Source of the DNA: Mycobacterium sp. | Lineage (GTDB): Bacteria > Actinomycetota > Actinomycetes > Mycobacteriales > Mycobacteriaceae | Assembly (NCBI GenBank): GCA_018500005.2 | Contig: JAHBAP020000128.1 | Span: forward strand, 1 to 5,482 | DNA length: 5,482 nt | Direction of reading: 5' to 3' | Shown here: in pieces, positions 1 through 5,482 of the stretch | Numbering within the stretch: position 1 is the stretch's first letter | How the letters are laid out: each line of letters starts with the position of its first letter | Made by a program: the position numbers and the translations under genes | The notes under the pieces: model-generated | Database searches by the model: none | What the model was told of the DNA's origin: nothing | Seen by the model: only the letters and a program-made list of their open reading frames with translations

Positions 1-2
1 AC

Positions 3-122
3 CTGCGGGCCCGCACCGGCGCCGAACTCGACGACGCGGTCCGCCGGCTACGGCTGCTGGTCGCCGGATTCCTCGCCGGGATGACCGAGGATGTCCAGAA
101 CGGCGCGCACGGCCTGCGGTAG
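3..122 (+). CDS. C-terminal fragment of an unidentified convergent gene (5' end outside window)
   Basis: An open frame enters from the left edge and ends at a TAG at 120-122, giving 39 residues. The peptide is rich in Ala, Arg, Leu and acidic residues and contains a stretch, ELDDAVRRLRLLVAGFLAG, that reads like an amphipathic helix. Nearly all codons end in G or C, including those in 3-47, which no minus-strand gene covers; this is the main reason to take it seriously. I do not recognise the family and assign no function. It runs towards the maturation protease gene and would overlap its 3' end by 75 nt. In the overlap the frame lies codon-on-codon opposite the protease frame, a phase in which high-GC DNA often gives false antisense frames, so the call is tentative. 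Confidence 0.42.
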   Translation: MRARTGAELDDAVRRLRLLVAGFLAGMTEDVQNGAHGLR

Positions 123-521
123 CGCCGCCCGGACCGCGGCGCTCAGCCCCTCACCGTGGCCGGTGTCGGCGACCTCGACGCTGACCACCGCCACCGACTC
201 GGGCGCCCGGTCCAGCGCTCGGGCCAGTTCGTAGGCCTGACGCAGACTCAGGTCGTGCGAACTCAACGATGCCGGCTCGGCGAGGTCGTCGATCATGCAC
301 CGACTCACCCGGCCCGGCTCGGCGCCTGCGGCGGCGTCGACCAACACCGCCCGCGACGCGTAGCGCCAGGCATCCAGAATCGCAGTCGGCTCAGCCACAC
401 AGGCGAGGACCCTGAGGTTCGGAATGTCCTGCCGTGCAAGCTCTTGCGCTACCGCCGGCCCGATGCCGTCGTCGCGACGGAAGGTGTTCCCGATGCCGAT
501 CACGACGTCCACCAACGTCAA
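48..521 (-). CDS. [NiFe] hydrogenase maturation endopeptidase (HyaD/HybD/HycI family, peptidase M52)
   Basis: This cytoplasmic protease cleaves the C-terminal extension of the hydrogenase large subunit after nickel is loaded; its substrate should be HyhL, encoded immediately upstream. Numbering from the chosen start (157 aa, normal for the family), the N-terminal glycine motif GIGNTFRRDDGIGP is at about residues 9-22. The three expected nickel-sensing residues are present: Asp18 (aligned with Glu16 of E. coli HybD), Asp62 in VDAAAG, and His89 in SSHDLSL. I chose the TTG at 519-521 because it overlaps the hyhL stop as TTGA, has GGTGAAG five bases upstream, and gives the family-typical N-terminus [12 protein letters not shown]. 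Alternatives are GTG at 510-512 (154 aa, no clear ribosome site) and ATG at 567-569 (173 aa, a 52-nt overlap with hyhL, no ribosome site). The last dozen residues after VLDILG are hydrophilic and look non-conserved. Family call is firm; the start is an inference. Confidence 0.9.
   Translation of the reverse strand: MTLVDVVIGIGNTFRRDDGIGPAVAQELARQDIPNLRVLACVAEPTAILDAWRYASRAVLVDAAAGAEPGRVSRCMIDDLAEPASLSSHDLSLRQAYELARALDRAPESVAVVSVEVADTGHGEGLSAAVRAALPQAVRAVLDILGHPGEESGDQQP
66..96. repeat. Imperfect inverted repeat (possible stem-loop) in the convergent 3' overlap
   Basis: The arms 66-75 and 86-96 can pair over ten positions with one bulged base (92) and one G-U pair, leaving a 10-nt loop. It lies between the two opposed stop codons, where a bidirectional terminator could sit. 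There is no T-tract on either side and the sequence is also protein coding, so it is weak as a terminator. Confidence 0.2.
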
Positions 522-547
522 CCGCGCTTCACCGTCAGGGTGAGGAA
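518..547 (-). other. HyhL C-terminal propeptide removed by the maturation endopeptidase
   Basis: The final nine codons and stop of hyhL encode FLTLTVKRG, directly after the DPCISCATH motif. In [NiFe] hydrogenases the specific endopeptidase cuts after this His (or Arg), allowing the active site to close. The cut site is predicted from the family rule. The same DNA carries the likely ribosome site and start codon of the protease gene. Confidence 0.8.
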
Positions 548-1804
548 GTGCGTCGCGCAGGAAATGCACGGGTCGTAGTTACGAATGGCCCGTTCGCACA
601 GCGTGGTCAGCGCGGCGTCGTCCAGCGAGGCGCCCGCGACCACCACCCGGGCCAGGTCTTCTTCGATCGCCGCCTGGTTCTGCGCGGTCGGCGGGACGAT
701 GTCCGCCTCGGCGATCAGCCCCGACTCGTCGATGCGGTACCGGTGATAGAGCAGACCGCGGGGTGCCTCACTGACACCGTGACCGACCCCGGGGCGCGCC
801 TCCACCGCGACGAACGGCCGCGCCGGACGCTCGTAGTCCTCGATGATCCGCAGCGCCTCCTCGACCGCGTACACGACCTCGACCGCTCGAACAACGATGC
901 TGCGGAACGGGTTTCGGCACTCCACGCCGAGCCCCGCGGCGGTGGCTGCCTGACGAGCCACCGGGGAAAGCTTGTCGTGGTTGAGCGCATAGCGGGCCAA
1001 CGGGCCGGTGAGGTGCCGCTGACCGTCCAGCGTGGCGTGCAGTGCGGTGGAGTGCGGCACCTGGGTTTCCCGCAAATGGTCGCTGAACTCCGACACCGGA
1101 AAGGGTTCACCGGCGCTTCGGGCGATCCGGCCACCCTCCAACGGATAGCGATCGCCGGTCAACGCCAGCATCTCGTGTTCGATTCGCAGATCGGGGAATT
1201 CGAATCCGGACACCCACTCGACGGTAGCCAGCGCGTCATCGAGAGCCCGACGCAACTGTTCGGCCATCGGCTTGAGGTCGGCCCGGGTCGGCACCGAGTA
1301 GAAGCCACCGACCCGCACATTGACCGGATGGATGGACCGACCGCCGATGAGTTCCTGCAACCGGTTACCGGCCTTCTTCAGGGACAGTCCGCGTTCCACC
1401 GCCGCGCGCTGGGTCTTGGCGATCGTGATCACATCGGGCGCGCCGAGGAAGTCGGGGGCGTGCAACATGTAGATGTGCAAGACGTGGCTGTGAATCCACT
1501 CCCCGCAGTAGAGGAGTCGGCGCAGTGCCACGAGTTCGGGTTCCAACCGCACCCCGCAGGCGTCCTCGATCGCATTACAGGCGCTGGTCTGATAGGCCAC
1601 CGGGCAGATGCCGCAGATCCGGGCGGTGATGTCCGGCGGCTCGGTGTAGGTACGTCCGCGCAAGAAAGCCTCGAAGAACCGGGGCGGCTCGTAGATGTTG
1701 AGTTCGACGAGTTCTGCTGCGCCGTCGCGCAATTCGACGTGCAACGCGCCCTCGCCCTCGACCCGGGTCAGCGCTCCCACTCGCAGCGTGCGCGACTGCG
1801 TCAT
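518..1804 (-). CDS. hyhL: Group 3b [NiFe] hydrogenase large (catalytic, alpha) subunit precursor
   Basis: This subunit holds the NiFe(CN)2CO site where H2 is split or formed in the cytosol. The protein is 428 aa, as usual for group 3b. The N-terminal cysteine pair is in [14 protein letters not shown] (Cys64 and Cys67) and the C-terminal pair in DPCISCATH (Cys413 and Cys416). Together these four cysteines ligate the metals. Near the N-terminus LTRVEGEG is the usual large-subunit glutamate motif. The family rule of cleavage after the His of DPCxxCxxH predicts a cut after His419, releasing FLTLTVKRG. The ATG overlaps the hyhS stop as ATGA, and GGAGGG lies nine bases upstream (1814-1819 on the plus strand), so the start is secure. 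The [11 protein letters not shown] signature and association with HyhB and HyhG place it in group 3b rather than with the F420-reducing (3a) or NAD-linked Hox (3d) enzymes. The metal ligand is an ordinary Cys, with no sign of selenocysteine. Confidence 0.97.
   Translation of the reverse strand: MTQSRTLRVGALTRVEGEGALHVELRDGAAELVELNIYEPPRFFEAFLRGRTYTEPPDITARICGICPVAYQTSACNAIEDACGVRLEPELVALRRLLYCGEWIHSHVLHIYMLHAPDFLGAPDVITIAKTQRAAVERGLSLKKAGNRLQELIGGRSIHPVNVRVGGFYSVPTRADLKPMAEQLRRALDDALATVEWVSGFEFPDLRIEHEMLALTGDRYPLEGGRIARSAGEPFPVSEFSDHLRETQVPHSTALHATLDGQRHLTGPLARYALNHDKLSPVARQAATAAGLGVECRNPFRSIVVRAVEVVYAVEEALRIIEDYERPARPFVAVEARPGVGHGVSEAPRGLLYHRYRIDESGLIAEADIVPPTAQNQAAIEEDLARVVVAGASLDDAALTTLCERAIRNYDPCISCATHFLTLTVKRG
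527..533 (-). promoter_or_regulatory. Ribosome binding site supporting a TTG start for the maturation protease
   Basis: Reading on the minus strand, GGTGAAG lies inside the last codons of hyhL, five bases before the TTG at 521-519. No comparable purine stretch precedes the ATG at 569 or is well spaced for the GTG at 512. With the TTGA stop/start overlap, this suggests ribosomes finishing hyhL re-initiate on the protease. Confidence 0.45.
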
Positions 1805-2574
1805 GCCCCGTCACCCTCCGCCCTGAACTGGGTGACGTTGAAGGTCCCGAACACCCGGTCCACGTCCCCCTCCGACATACCGTCGCGGTGCAGCAGTGGG
1901 ATCATCGCGCCCATGTTGGGGGTGGCCATCGGTCCGAAACAGCCGTAGCAGCCGCGGTGGTGCCGCGGGCACAGCGCACCGCAGCCGGCATGGGTGACCG
2001 GGCCCAGACAGGCGATCCCCTCGGCGACGGTCACGCAGGTGACTCCGGCGCGTTTACATTCGGTGCAGACCGTCGCCGCCGGCAGTTTAGGTTTGCGGCC
2101 GACTAGTAAGGCGGCCAGGGTGTCGAGCAGTTGTCCGCGGTCGATGGGACAGCCCCGCAACTCGTAGTCCACCGTCACGTGCGCCGAAGCCGGGGTTGAG
2201 GTCGCCAGTGTCTGGATGTAGTCCGGGCGTGCATAGACCACCGAGGCGAACTCGCTTACATCGGCGAAGTTGCGCAACGCCTGGATGCCGCCGGCAGTTG
2301 CGCAGGCACCGATGGCAACGAGAACCCCGGACTGGGCTCGGATTTCGGCGATCCGGCGCTCATCGGCCGGCGTGGTGACGGACCCCTCAACCAGCGACAC
2401 GTCGTAGGGGCCGCCGACGATGGCGCTGGACGCCTCGGCGAAGGTGGCGATCCGGACCTGGTCGGCCAGGGTCAGCAGCTCGTCCTCGCAGTCGAGCAGG
2501 GTCAGCTGACAGCCGTCGCAGGATGCGAACTTCCACACTGCGAGGCTGGGCGGGGCACCGCCGCTCCGGGCCAT
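1801..2574 (-). CDS. hyhS: Group 3b [NiFe] hydrogenase small (delta) subunit
   Basis: The small subunit carries electrons between the NiFe site and the HyhB/HyhG module through three iron-sulfur clusters. The 257-aa protein has no signal peptide or Tat motif, fitting a cytosolic enzyme. The proximal cluster ligands are in SCDGCQ (Cys19, Cys22), GACA (Cys91) and RGCP (Cys142), with the typical EGSV motif at 63-66. Eight further cysteines are in the C-terminal domain: CTECKR (Cys170, Cys173), Cys180, Cys189, Cys198, Cys202 and CYGCFGP (Cys209, Cys212), the right number for two more [4Fe-4S] clusters. Cys29 is left over. The exact assignment of the eight to two clusters is inference. The ATG follows the hyhG TAG with no gap, and GAGGAA lies six bases upstream (2581-2586 on the plus strand). 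It ends in a 4-nt overlap with hyhL. Confidence 0.97.
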   Translation of the reverse strand: MARSGGAPPSLAVWKFASCDGCQLTLLDCEDELLTLADQVRIATFAEASSAIVGGPYDVSLVEGSVTTPADERRIAEIRAQSGVLVAIGACATAGGIQALRNFADVSEFASVVYARPDYIQTLATSTPASAHVTVDYELRGCPIDRGQLLDTLAALLVGRKPKLPAATVCTECKRAGVTCVTVAEGIACLGPVTHAGCGALCPRHHRGCYGCFGPMATPNMGAMIPLLHRDGMSEGDVDRVFGTFNVTQFRAEGDGA

Positions 2575-3423
2575 CTAAAGTTCCTCGACTTCCAGCAGGG
2601 GCCGGGCCACTTCGAATGTGACCACCGGTCCGTCCCGGCACAACAGCAACGGGCCGAGTTGGCAATGACCGCACCAGCCGGCACCGCACTGCATGTTGCG
2701 CTCCAGAGACACCCTGATGTCCCGGGCGTCGATACCCTTGTCCAGCAGAGCTTTAGCGCTGAACTGCATCATCGGTTCCGGACCGCAGAGGAACGCCGTG
2801 GTGCGTTCCGGTTGCAGGTTCAGCCGACGCAGCGGCTCGGTTACGAAGCCGGTCTCGCCCAGCCAGCCCTGGATCGGCACATCGACGGTCTGGTGCATCT
2901 CGATGGCCGGGTTCTGGAGCCAGCCTTCCAGTTCGGCGGTGTAGAGGAAGTCACGCTGGGCGCGGGCGCCGGCGATGAGGATCACCCGGCCGTACCGGTC
3001 CCGGTCCGCCAGCGCACCGTGCACGACCGGACGCAGCGGGGCCAGTCCGACACCCCCGGCGACGACGACGAGGTCACGCCCGACCGCGGTTTCCAGATCC
3101 CAGCCGGTGCCGAACGGCCCTCGCACACCGACAATCTCGCCTGGTTGGGCGGCGCACAACGCGGTGCTGACCGCGCCGACCGCACGCACGGTATGGGTGA
3201 TGATTCCGTCGTTATGCAGACCGGAGAACGAGATCGCGACCTCCCCGACGCCGAATGCGTAGAGCATCATGAACTGGCCAGGGACGGCACCGGAGAGGAC
3301 CGAGTCCACCGGTTCCAAATCGAGGGTCACCGAGTCGGCGGTCTCGGTCACCCGTGACCGCACCCGGTAGGGCACCGGCGCCATACTCGAGACCTGCCTG
3401 GGACGCACAGTCGTCTCAGTCAT
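2575..3423 (-). CDS. hyhG: Hydrogenase gamma subunit: FAD/NAD(P)-binding oxidoreductase with [2Fe-2S] cluster
   Basis: HyhG is the diaphorase-like subunit that exchanges electrons with NADP(H) or NAD(H) through FAD. From the chosen ATG the protein is 282 aa. A ferredoxin-reductase FAD domain covers about 15-110, with AISFSG (63-68) in the place of the usual RxYS flavin motif and GVRGPFGTGW (99-108). The nucleotide-binding domain begins with VVVAGGVGLAPLRP (119-132) and includes FLCGPEPMM (211-219). The C-terminus has four cysteines, Cys246, Cys251, Cys254 and Cys262, in the CxxxxCxxC plus C spacing of a PyrK-like [2Fe-2S] site. The frame is open 30 codons further upstream, but that stretch lies inside hyhB, is low in sense, and the ATG at 3421-3423 has GGGGGAG seven bases ahead. 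The start overlaps the hyhB stop by 8 nt. AGARAQRD (151-158), after the second strand, has arginines that could hold the NADP 2'-phosphate; cofactor choice is not proven from sequence. Confidence 0.95.
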   Translation of the reverse strand: MTETTVRPRQVSSMAPVPYRVRSRVTETADSVTLDLEPVDSVLSGAVPGQFMMLYAFGVGEVAISFSGLHNDGIITHTVRAVGAVSTALCAAQPGEIVGVRGPFGTGWDLETAVGRDLVVVAGGVGLAPLRPVVHGALADRDRYGRVILIAGARAQRDFLYTAELEGWLQNPAIEMHQTVDVPIQGWLGETGFVTEPLRRLNLQPERTTAFLCGPEPMMQFSAKALLDKGIDARDIRVSLERNMQCGAGWCGHCQLGPLLLCRDGPVVTFEVARPLLEVEEL

Positions 3424-4525
3424 CGCGTGGCTCCCCCGTTCGTTCCCGCTCGAAGACCGCCATCTCCTCGGTGATGTCGATCCCGGTGGGGCACCAGGCG
3501 ATACAACGACCACAGCCCACGCAGCCTGAACTGCCGAACTGGTCGTGCCAGGAACTCAGCTTGTGGGTGAGCCAATGCCGATACCGCGACGGCCCGGATC
3601 GGCGGACCGGACCGTCGTGGATGAAAGTGAAGTCGAGTTCGAAGCAGGATGCCCATTCCATCCATCGCTCGGCATGCTCGCCGGTCAAGTCGGTGACATC
3701 GGTGGTGGAGGTGCAGAAGCAGGTGGGGCACACCATGGTGCAGTTGCCGCAGGTGAGGCAGCGGCCTGCCACCTCCGACCAGTGCTCCGAGGAACGGGAG
3801 TCGATCAATAGTTGACGTAGGTCGGCCCCGGGCATCCGGCGGCCCATTTGCCCTGCGGCCAAGGCGATCTCGTGGGTGGACCGACGGATTTCCTCCGCAG
3901 TGGCGGCCCGATGCGGCGTAGCCTCGAGCACCTCGGCGCCCTCATCGGTCCCGGCGTGCGCCAGGTAACGGACCGTCTCGGCGTCGATAAGTTCGGTGAG
4001 GGACACGTCATACCCCGGTCCACAGCCCGGACCGGTGCCCATCGAGTCGCAGAAACACAGGCCGCCGGGTTCGGTGCAGTTGACGCCGACGATGAAGGCG
4101 CCGGCGCGGCGGTGGGCATAGGAGCCGTCCGGGTGCGCGCCACCCGCCAGCACCCGGTCCAGCACACCGATGGCGGCCAGGTCGCAGCCCCTGACACCGA
4201 GGAATGCGTACCGGATCTGTTCGGTGTCCTCGCCCGCACCGTCTGAGGACCAGACCCGCTGGCTGCGCGGATGAAGAAACTGCTTCCACGATTGCGGACC
4301 GGCCGAGTGGCCGAATGCCGCCCGGTCCGCCCGGGCCCGCAACCGATAGGTTCCCGGTGCCACGTCCACCCCCCAGCCGTAGGGCAGTTCTGCGGCGGAG
4401 TCGATTTCGGCAAGGACGATCGCGTTGTCCCGCAGCGTCGGCCCCACCACCTGGAGACCGCGTCGGCGCAGTTCCTGAACCAGGTCATGCAGTCCGTCGA
4501 TCACCACCCCTGGGCCAGAAGCCAT
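3416..4525 (-). CDS. hyhB: Hydrogenase beta subunit: iron-sulfur electron-transfer protein
   Basis: HyhB passes electrons between the hydrogenase dimer and the HyhG flavoprotein and belongs to the HydB/AsrA-type family. From the chosen ATG it is 369 aa. Two ferredoxin-type [4Fe-4S] motifs lie in the C-terminal third: Cys256, Cys259, Cys262 and Cys266 (CLTCGNCTMVCP), and Cys335, Cys338, Cys341 and Cys345 (CVGCGRCIAWCP). The first is followed by Cys269 and Cys271 in PTCFC. The N-terminal domain has another cysteine group, Cys150, Cys157, Cys159 and Cys168, around GGLCFCDSMGTGPGC, plus Cys114 in VRGCD. The frame is open up to 4690, but the upstream part runs through the intergenic gap and into the neighbouring gene, so the start must be near 4525-4534. 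I chose the ATG at 4525. GGGAGG is only one base before it, too close to serve as a normal ribosome site, so the mRNA may be leaderless. The ATG at 4534 is the alternative. A DosR-like box lies just upstream. It is the first gene of the operon. Confidence 0.95.
   Translation of the reverse strand: MASGPGVVIDGLHDLVQELRRRGLQVVGPTLRDNAIVLAEIDSAAELPYGWGVDVAPGTYRLRARADRAAFGHSAGPQSWKQFLHPRSQRVWSSDGAGEDTEQIRYAFLGVRGCDLAAIGVLDRVLAGGAHPDGSYAHRRAGAFIVGVNCTEPGGLCFCDSMGTGPGCGPGYDVSLTELIDAETVRYLAHAGTDEGAEVLEATPHRAATAEEIRRSTHEIALAAGQMGRRMPGADLRQLLIDSRSSEHWSEVAGRCLTCGNCTMVCPTCFCTSTTDVTDLTGEHAERWMEWASCFELDFTFIHDGPVRRSGPSRYRHWLTHKLSSWHDQFGSSGCVGCGRCIAWCPTGIDITEEMAVFERERTGEPRDD
3431..3437 (-). promoter_or_regulatory. 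Ribosome binding site deciding the hyhG start
   Basis: On the minus strand GGGGGAG sits seven bases before the ATG at 3423-3421 and within the last codons of hyhB. It favours this ATG over the upstream in-frame ATG at 3513 and the internal ATG at 3384. Confidence 0.6.
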
Positions 4526-4561
4526 GCCTCCCATCGTGCCCGATGCGATCGATGTCTGCGC

Positions 4562-4575
4562 GGGGCTTAAGTCAC
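4562..4575 (-). promoter_or_regulatory. Probable DosR (DevR) binding box upstream of the hydrogenase operon
   Basis: In the direction of the operon the sequence is GTGACTTAAGCCCC. It matches the mycobacterial dormancy-regulon core GGGACTTAAGTCCC (one form of GGGACTWWAGTCCC) at 12 of 14 positions and has a perfect CTTAAG centre. It lies in the short gap between the epimerase-like gene and hyhB. Its centre is about 43 bases before the ATG at 4525, so if transcription starts at or near that ATG the box would overlap the -35 region, where DosR commonly acts. Known: the related operon of M. smegmatis is induced by hypoxia under DosR. The site itself is seen; binding is inferred. No good TANNNT -10 element is visible; CACGAT at 4533-4538 is a poor candidate. 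Confidence 0.68.
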
Positions 4576-4592
4576 CTGTGCCGACCCAGCGG

Positions 4593-5482
4593 CTACAGCA
4601 TTCCCGGGGCGGGATCATGACCGAGTTGGTGGGCCAGCACGTCGTCGATGGTGGCTTGCCGGAACCGGTGCCCGACCGCCTCCAGTGCAACCGGGGCGAC
4701 GCGCTGGTTGGCCTCGGCCAACTCGACGGCGCCCTGCTTGCCGAGCAGGATCCGCGGTCCGATCGAGGGCACCGGCAACAGTGCAGGCCGATGCAGCGTC
4801 GCCGCCAACGCCCTCGTGTAGTCGGCGTTGCGCACCGGATTGGGGGCTACCGCATTGATCGGCCCGGTGAGGCGATCGTCGTAGATTGCCCGGTAGTAGA
4901 TGTCGAGCAGGTCGTCGATGCCGATCCAGGACAGCCACTGCTGCCCGTTGCCCAACCGGCCGCCGAGTCCGGCCGCGAACAGCGGACGCAGCAATCGCAG
5001 CGTGCCGCCGGCGGCGGATTGGACGATCCCGGTTCGGACGTTGACCACTCGCCGACCGCTCTGCGCAGCCGGGTCGGTGGCGGCCTCCCAGTCGGCGACC
5101 ACGTCGGCCAAGAATCCCGTGCCGCGCGAACTGTTCTCATCGAGCACGGTCTCGCCGCGGTCGTAACCGTAGAAGCCGATCGCCGAGGCGCTGACGAGCA
5201 CCCGCAGACCTGGCGTGACGGCGGCAATCTCAGCGAGCCGACGGGTGGGTTCGATCCGCGAGTCGCGGATCGCCCGGCGGTGGGAGTCATTGAACCTGCC
5301 GGCGATCGACTCCCCCGCCAGATGCACCAGTACGTCGACCCCGGCGAGTAGATCGGCGGCGGGATCGCCTGGTTCCCAACGTCTTTCGTTCTCGCCTGCC
5401 GGCTCCCCCCGCACCAGCCGGATCACCCGGTGCCCGCCCGTCGAAAGGAAAGCAGCCAACGCCGTGCCGACCAGGCCGGAGG
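4593..5482 (-). CDS. TIGR01777-type epimerase / SDR family protein (N-terminus outside window)
   Basis: This is an NAD(P)-binding Rossmann protein of the extended SDR type, in the TIGR01777 group (YfcH-like, SDR39U1-like). Substrate is unknown for this group. The frame stays open to the right edge. The first ATG in the window (5457-5459) is not the start, because the codons before it read SGLVGTA, part of the usual GASGxVGxxL nucleotide-binding loop. Following it are HRVIRLVRG, VDVLVHLAGESIAGR (family signature), VLVSASAIGFYG with the conserved Ser and Tyr region, and the C-terminal DUF1731-like part with NAVAPNPVRNADYTRALA and RPALLPVPSIGPRILLG. Only about ten residues or fewer appear to be missing at the N-terminus. 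It ends in TAG 67 bases before the hyhB start and has no obvious biochemical tie to the hydrogenase; the DosR-like box between them argues for separate control. Confidence 0.92.
   Translation of the reverse strand, partial: SGLVGTALAAFLSTGGHRVIRLVRGEPAGENERRWEPGDPAADLLAGVDVLVHLAGESIAGRFNDSHRRAIRDSRIEPTRRLAEIAAVTPGLRVLVSASAIGFYGYDRGETVLDENSSRGTGFLADVVADWEAATDPAAQSGRRVVNVRTGIVQSAAGGTLRLLRPLFAAGLGGRLGNGQQWLSWIGIDDLLDIYYRAIYDDRLTGPINAVAPNPVRNADYTRALAATLHRPALLPVPSIGPRILLGKQGAVELAEANQRVAPVALEAVGHRFRQATIDDVLAHQLGHDPAPGML

Noticed and set aside
539..541. Possible selenocysteine or altered metal ligand in the HyhL C-terminal motif
   Set aside because: The motif reads DPCISCATH with ordinary cysteine codons, and the TGA at 520-518 is simply the stop, nine codons later as expected.
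434..1948. Long open frame on the plus strand (504 codons) opposite hyhL and part of hyhS
   Set aside because: It lies antisense to two unmistakable hydrogenase genes, is full of Arg, Gly, His and Gln runs typical of high-GC shadow frames, and shows no recognisable motif.
2659..3357. Open frame on the plus strand opposite hyhG
   Set aside because: It is the antisense shadow of the well-supported flavoprotein gene, with biased composition and no domain signature.
3424..3513. Thirty-codon N-terminal extension of hyhG
   Set aside because: It encodes a Pro/Ser/Arg/Gly-rich stretch inside the hyhB reading frame, has no ribosome site at its ATG, and the ATG at 3423 has a good one.
4596..4625. GC-rich run with a CCCGGG palindrome near the end of the epimerase-like gene as a terminator
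   Set aside because: The palindrome is only six bases, within coding sequence, with no loop or T-tract.
4526..4690. N-terminal extension of hyhB up to the ATG at 4690
   Set aside because: It would run through the intergenic DosR-like box and the 3' end of the epimerase-like gene, and its residues do not resemble protein from this family.
4524..5351. Plus-strand open frame starting near the hyhB promoter and running through the epimerase-like gene
   Set aside because: The start is at the divergent edge, which made it tempting, but the protein is a shadow of the epimerase-like gene with high Arg, Gln and Gly content and no motif.

Overview
The window comes from a high-GC actinobacterium, most likely a fast-growing or environmental mycobacterium (Mycolicibacterium type). 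This rests on strong G/C preference at third codon positions, tightly packed genes and close resemblance to the hypoxia-induced cytosolic hydrogenase of Mycobacterium smegmatis (Hyd3/Hyh). The taxonomic call is inference; no rRNA or other marker gene is present.

Layout: nearly everything lies on the minus strand, so the operon reads from right to left. At the right edge (4593-5482) is the 3' part of an SDR/epimerase-like gene of the TIGR01777 type, whose N-terminus lies outside the window. A short gap (4526-4592) follows. It holds a 14-bp sequence matching the DosR (DevR) hypoxia-regulon box at 12 of 14 positions, placed as expected for a promoter driving the next gene. The operon is then hyhB (iron-sulfur electron-transfer subunit), hyhG (FAD/NAD(P)/[2Fe-2S] subunit), hyhS (NiFe hydrogenase small subunit), hyhL (NiFe large subunit) and a hydrogenase maturation endopeptidase. 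At the left edge an open frame on the plus strand (3-122) looks like the tail of a convergent gene that would overlap the 3' end of the endopeptidase gene.

How it works together: HyhS and HyhL form the catalytic core of a group 3b [NiFe] hydrogenase (sulfhydrogenase type). HyhB and HyhG link it to NADP(H) or NAD(H), so the enzyme can oxidise reduced nicotinamide by making H2, or run in reverse. The endopeptidase removes the last nine residues of HyhL after nickel insertion. Every junction is coupled: an 8-nt overlap (hyhB/hyhG), abutting stop and start (hyhG/hyhS), a 4-nt ATGA overlap (hyhS/hyhL) and probably a 4-nt TTGA overlap (hyhL/endopeptidase). No hypA-F maturation genes are present, so these must be supplied from elsewhere.

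I see no CRISPR array, mobile element, tRNA or rRNA, and no wholly new system. The most useful observations are the DosR-like box with a possibly leaderless hyhB start, the TTG start for the protease, the convergent 3' overlap at the left edge, and extra conserved-looking cysteines in HyhB.
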